Shown here: positions 5,935 through 6,102 of the stretch, in pieces | Position numbering within the stretch: the first letter of the stretch is position 1 | Layout of the letters: each line of letters begins with the position of its first letter | Assembly (NCBI GenBank): GCA_036381195.1 | Contig: DASVDH010000010.1 | Span: 1-6,102, forward strand | Direction: 5' to 3' | DNA from: RSA9 sp036381195 | GTDB taxonomy: Bacteria; Gemmatimonadota; Gemmatimonadetes; Longimicrobiales; RSA9 | DNA: 6,102 bases | Translations under genes and position numbers: made by a program | Notes under the pieces: model-generated | Databases searched by the model: none | What the model was told of the DNA's origin: nothing | What the model saw: only the letters and a program-made list of their open reading frames with translations

Positions 5935-5938
5935 GGAG
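5935..5938 (+). promoter_or_regulatory. Shine-Dalgarno for the replication gene
   Basis: GGAG within the purine run GAGAGGAGAG (5931-5940), six bases before the GTG at 5945, fixes that non-ATG start. Confidence 0.75.
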
Positions 5939-5944
5939 AGAAAC

Positions 5945-6102
5945 GTGTCAGGCGGTGACTACGGCAGGGTCCGACATACGTTCTGGACGGACCCGGACAT
6001 CAAGCGGACGCTGACGGCGGAGCAGAAGGCGCTACTGCTCTACTTCTTCACCAGTCCGCACAGCAACCTCATCGGGCTCTACCATTGTCCGCTCGAGTAC
6101 GC
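5945..6102 (+). CDS. Phage replisome organizer / DnaD-like protein, N-terminal part (runs off window)
   Basis: Fifty-two codons are visible before the window ends. HTFWTDPDIKRTLTAEQKAL followed by LLYFFTSPHSNLIGLYHCPLEY matches the N-terminus of phage replisome organizers and DnaD/DnaB-like replication proteins. In that family the pattern is FWTDP, then LTxExKxLYLYLLTxPHTN, then GxYxLP, forming a winged helix that recruits the replicative helicase at the phage origin. The GTG start is supported by a strong purine-rich ribosome site. It shows that the cas cassette lies next to the element's replication module. The C-terminal domain is outside the window, so the exact subfamily is not known. 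Confidence 0.8.
   Translation, partial: MSGGDYGRVRHTFWTDPDIKRTLTAEQKALLLYFFTSPHSNLIGLYHCPLEY

Noticed and set aside
5891..5936. Repeated GCGAGGCG-like words near 5551, 5891 and 5923 as possible iterons or CRISPR repeats
   Set aside because: They are short, irregularly spaced and expected at this base composition.

Overview
The window is very GC-rich DNA (around 70 % by eye, not counted), read almost entirely on the + strand. Genes are short, tightly packed and mostly overlap by 4 bp. An HNH endonuclease, a phage-type cytosine methyltransferase end and the start of a phage replisome-organizer/DnaD-like protein point to a tailed phage, prophage or related mobile element. The host is probably a high-GC bacterium, with Actinobacteria the first guess; the host is inferred only from composition and codon use.

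Layout. 1-290: 3' end of an HNH endonuclease gene with a C-terminal helix-turn-helix. About 291-667: C-terminal end of a C5 cytosine DNA methyltransferase, whose recognisable homology starts within a few bases of the HNH stop codon but in another frame. 664-5067: a compact cassette that I read as a type IV-B CRISPR-Cas effector operon: csf1 (zinc-finger large-subunit-like), cas11-like small subunit, csf2 (Cas7), an unrecognised 267-aa protein, a CysH/PAPS-reductase-like PP-loop protein and csf3 (Cas5). 5064-5552: a helix-turn-helix plus Cys4 protein, still translationally coupled to the cas genes. 5586-5852: a small unknown basic protein. 5853-5944: a spacer with a strong GC hairpin. 5945-end: start of a DnaD-like replication protein.

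How it fits together. From the methyltransferase end to 5552 each gene overlaps its neighbour (mostly ATGA/GTGA junctions), so the Cas proteins are probably made from one message at coordinated ratios. Csf2 should form the RNA-binding backbone, Csf3 and Csf1 should cap it and Cas11 should line it. There is no CRISPR array, cas1/cas2, cas6, DinG or recognisable effector nuclease in the window. This matches type IV-B, whose function is not settled. The two most open points are the unknown protein inserted between csf2 and the CysH-like gene, whose N-terminus faintly resembles DUF4258/BrnT-type folds, and the degenerate, cysteine-poor CysH-like protein. The HNH/methyltransferase junction is a separate curiosity that looks like a homing-endonuclease or intron insertion into a methyltransferase gene.
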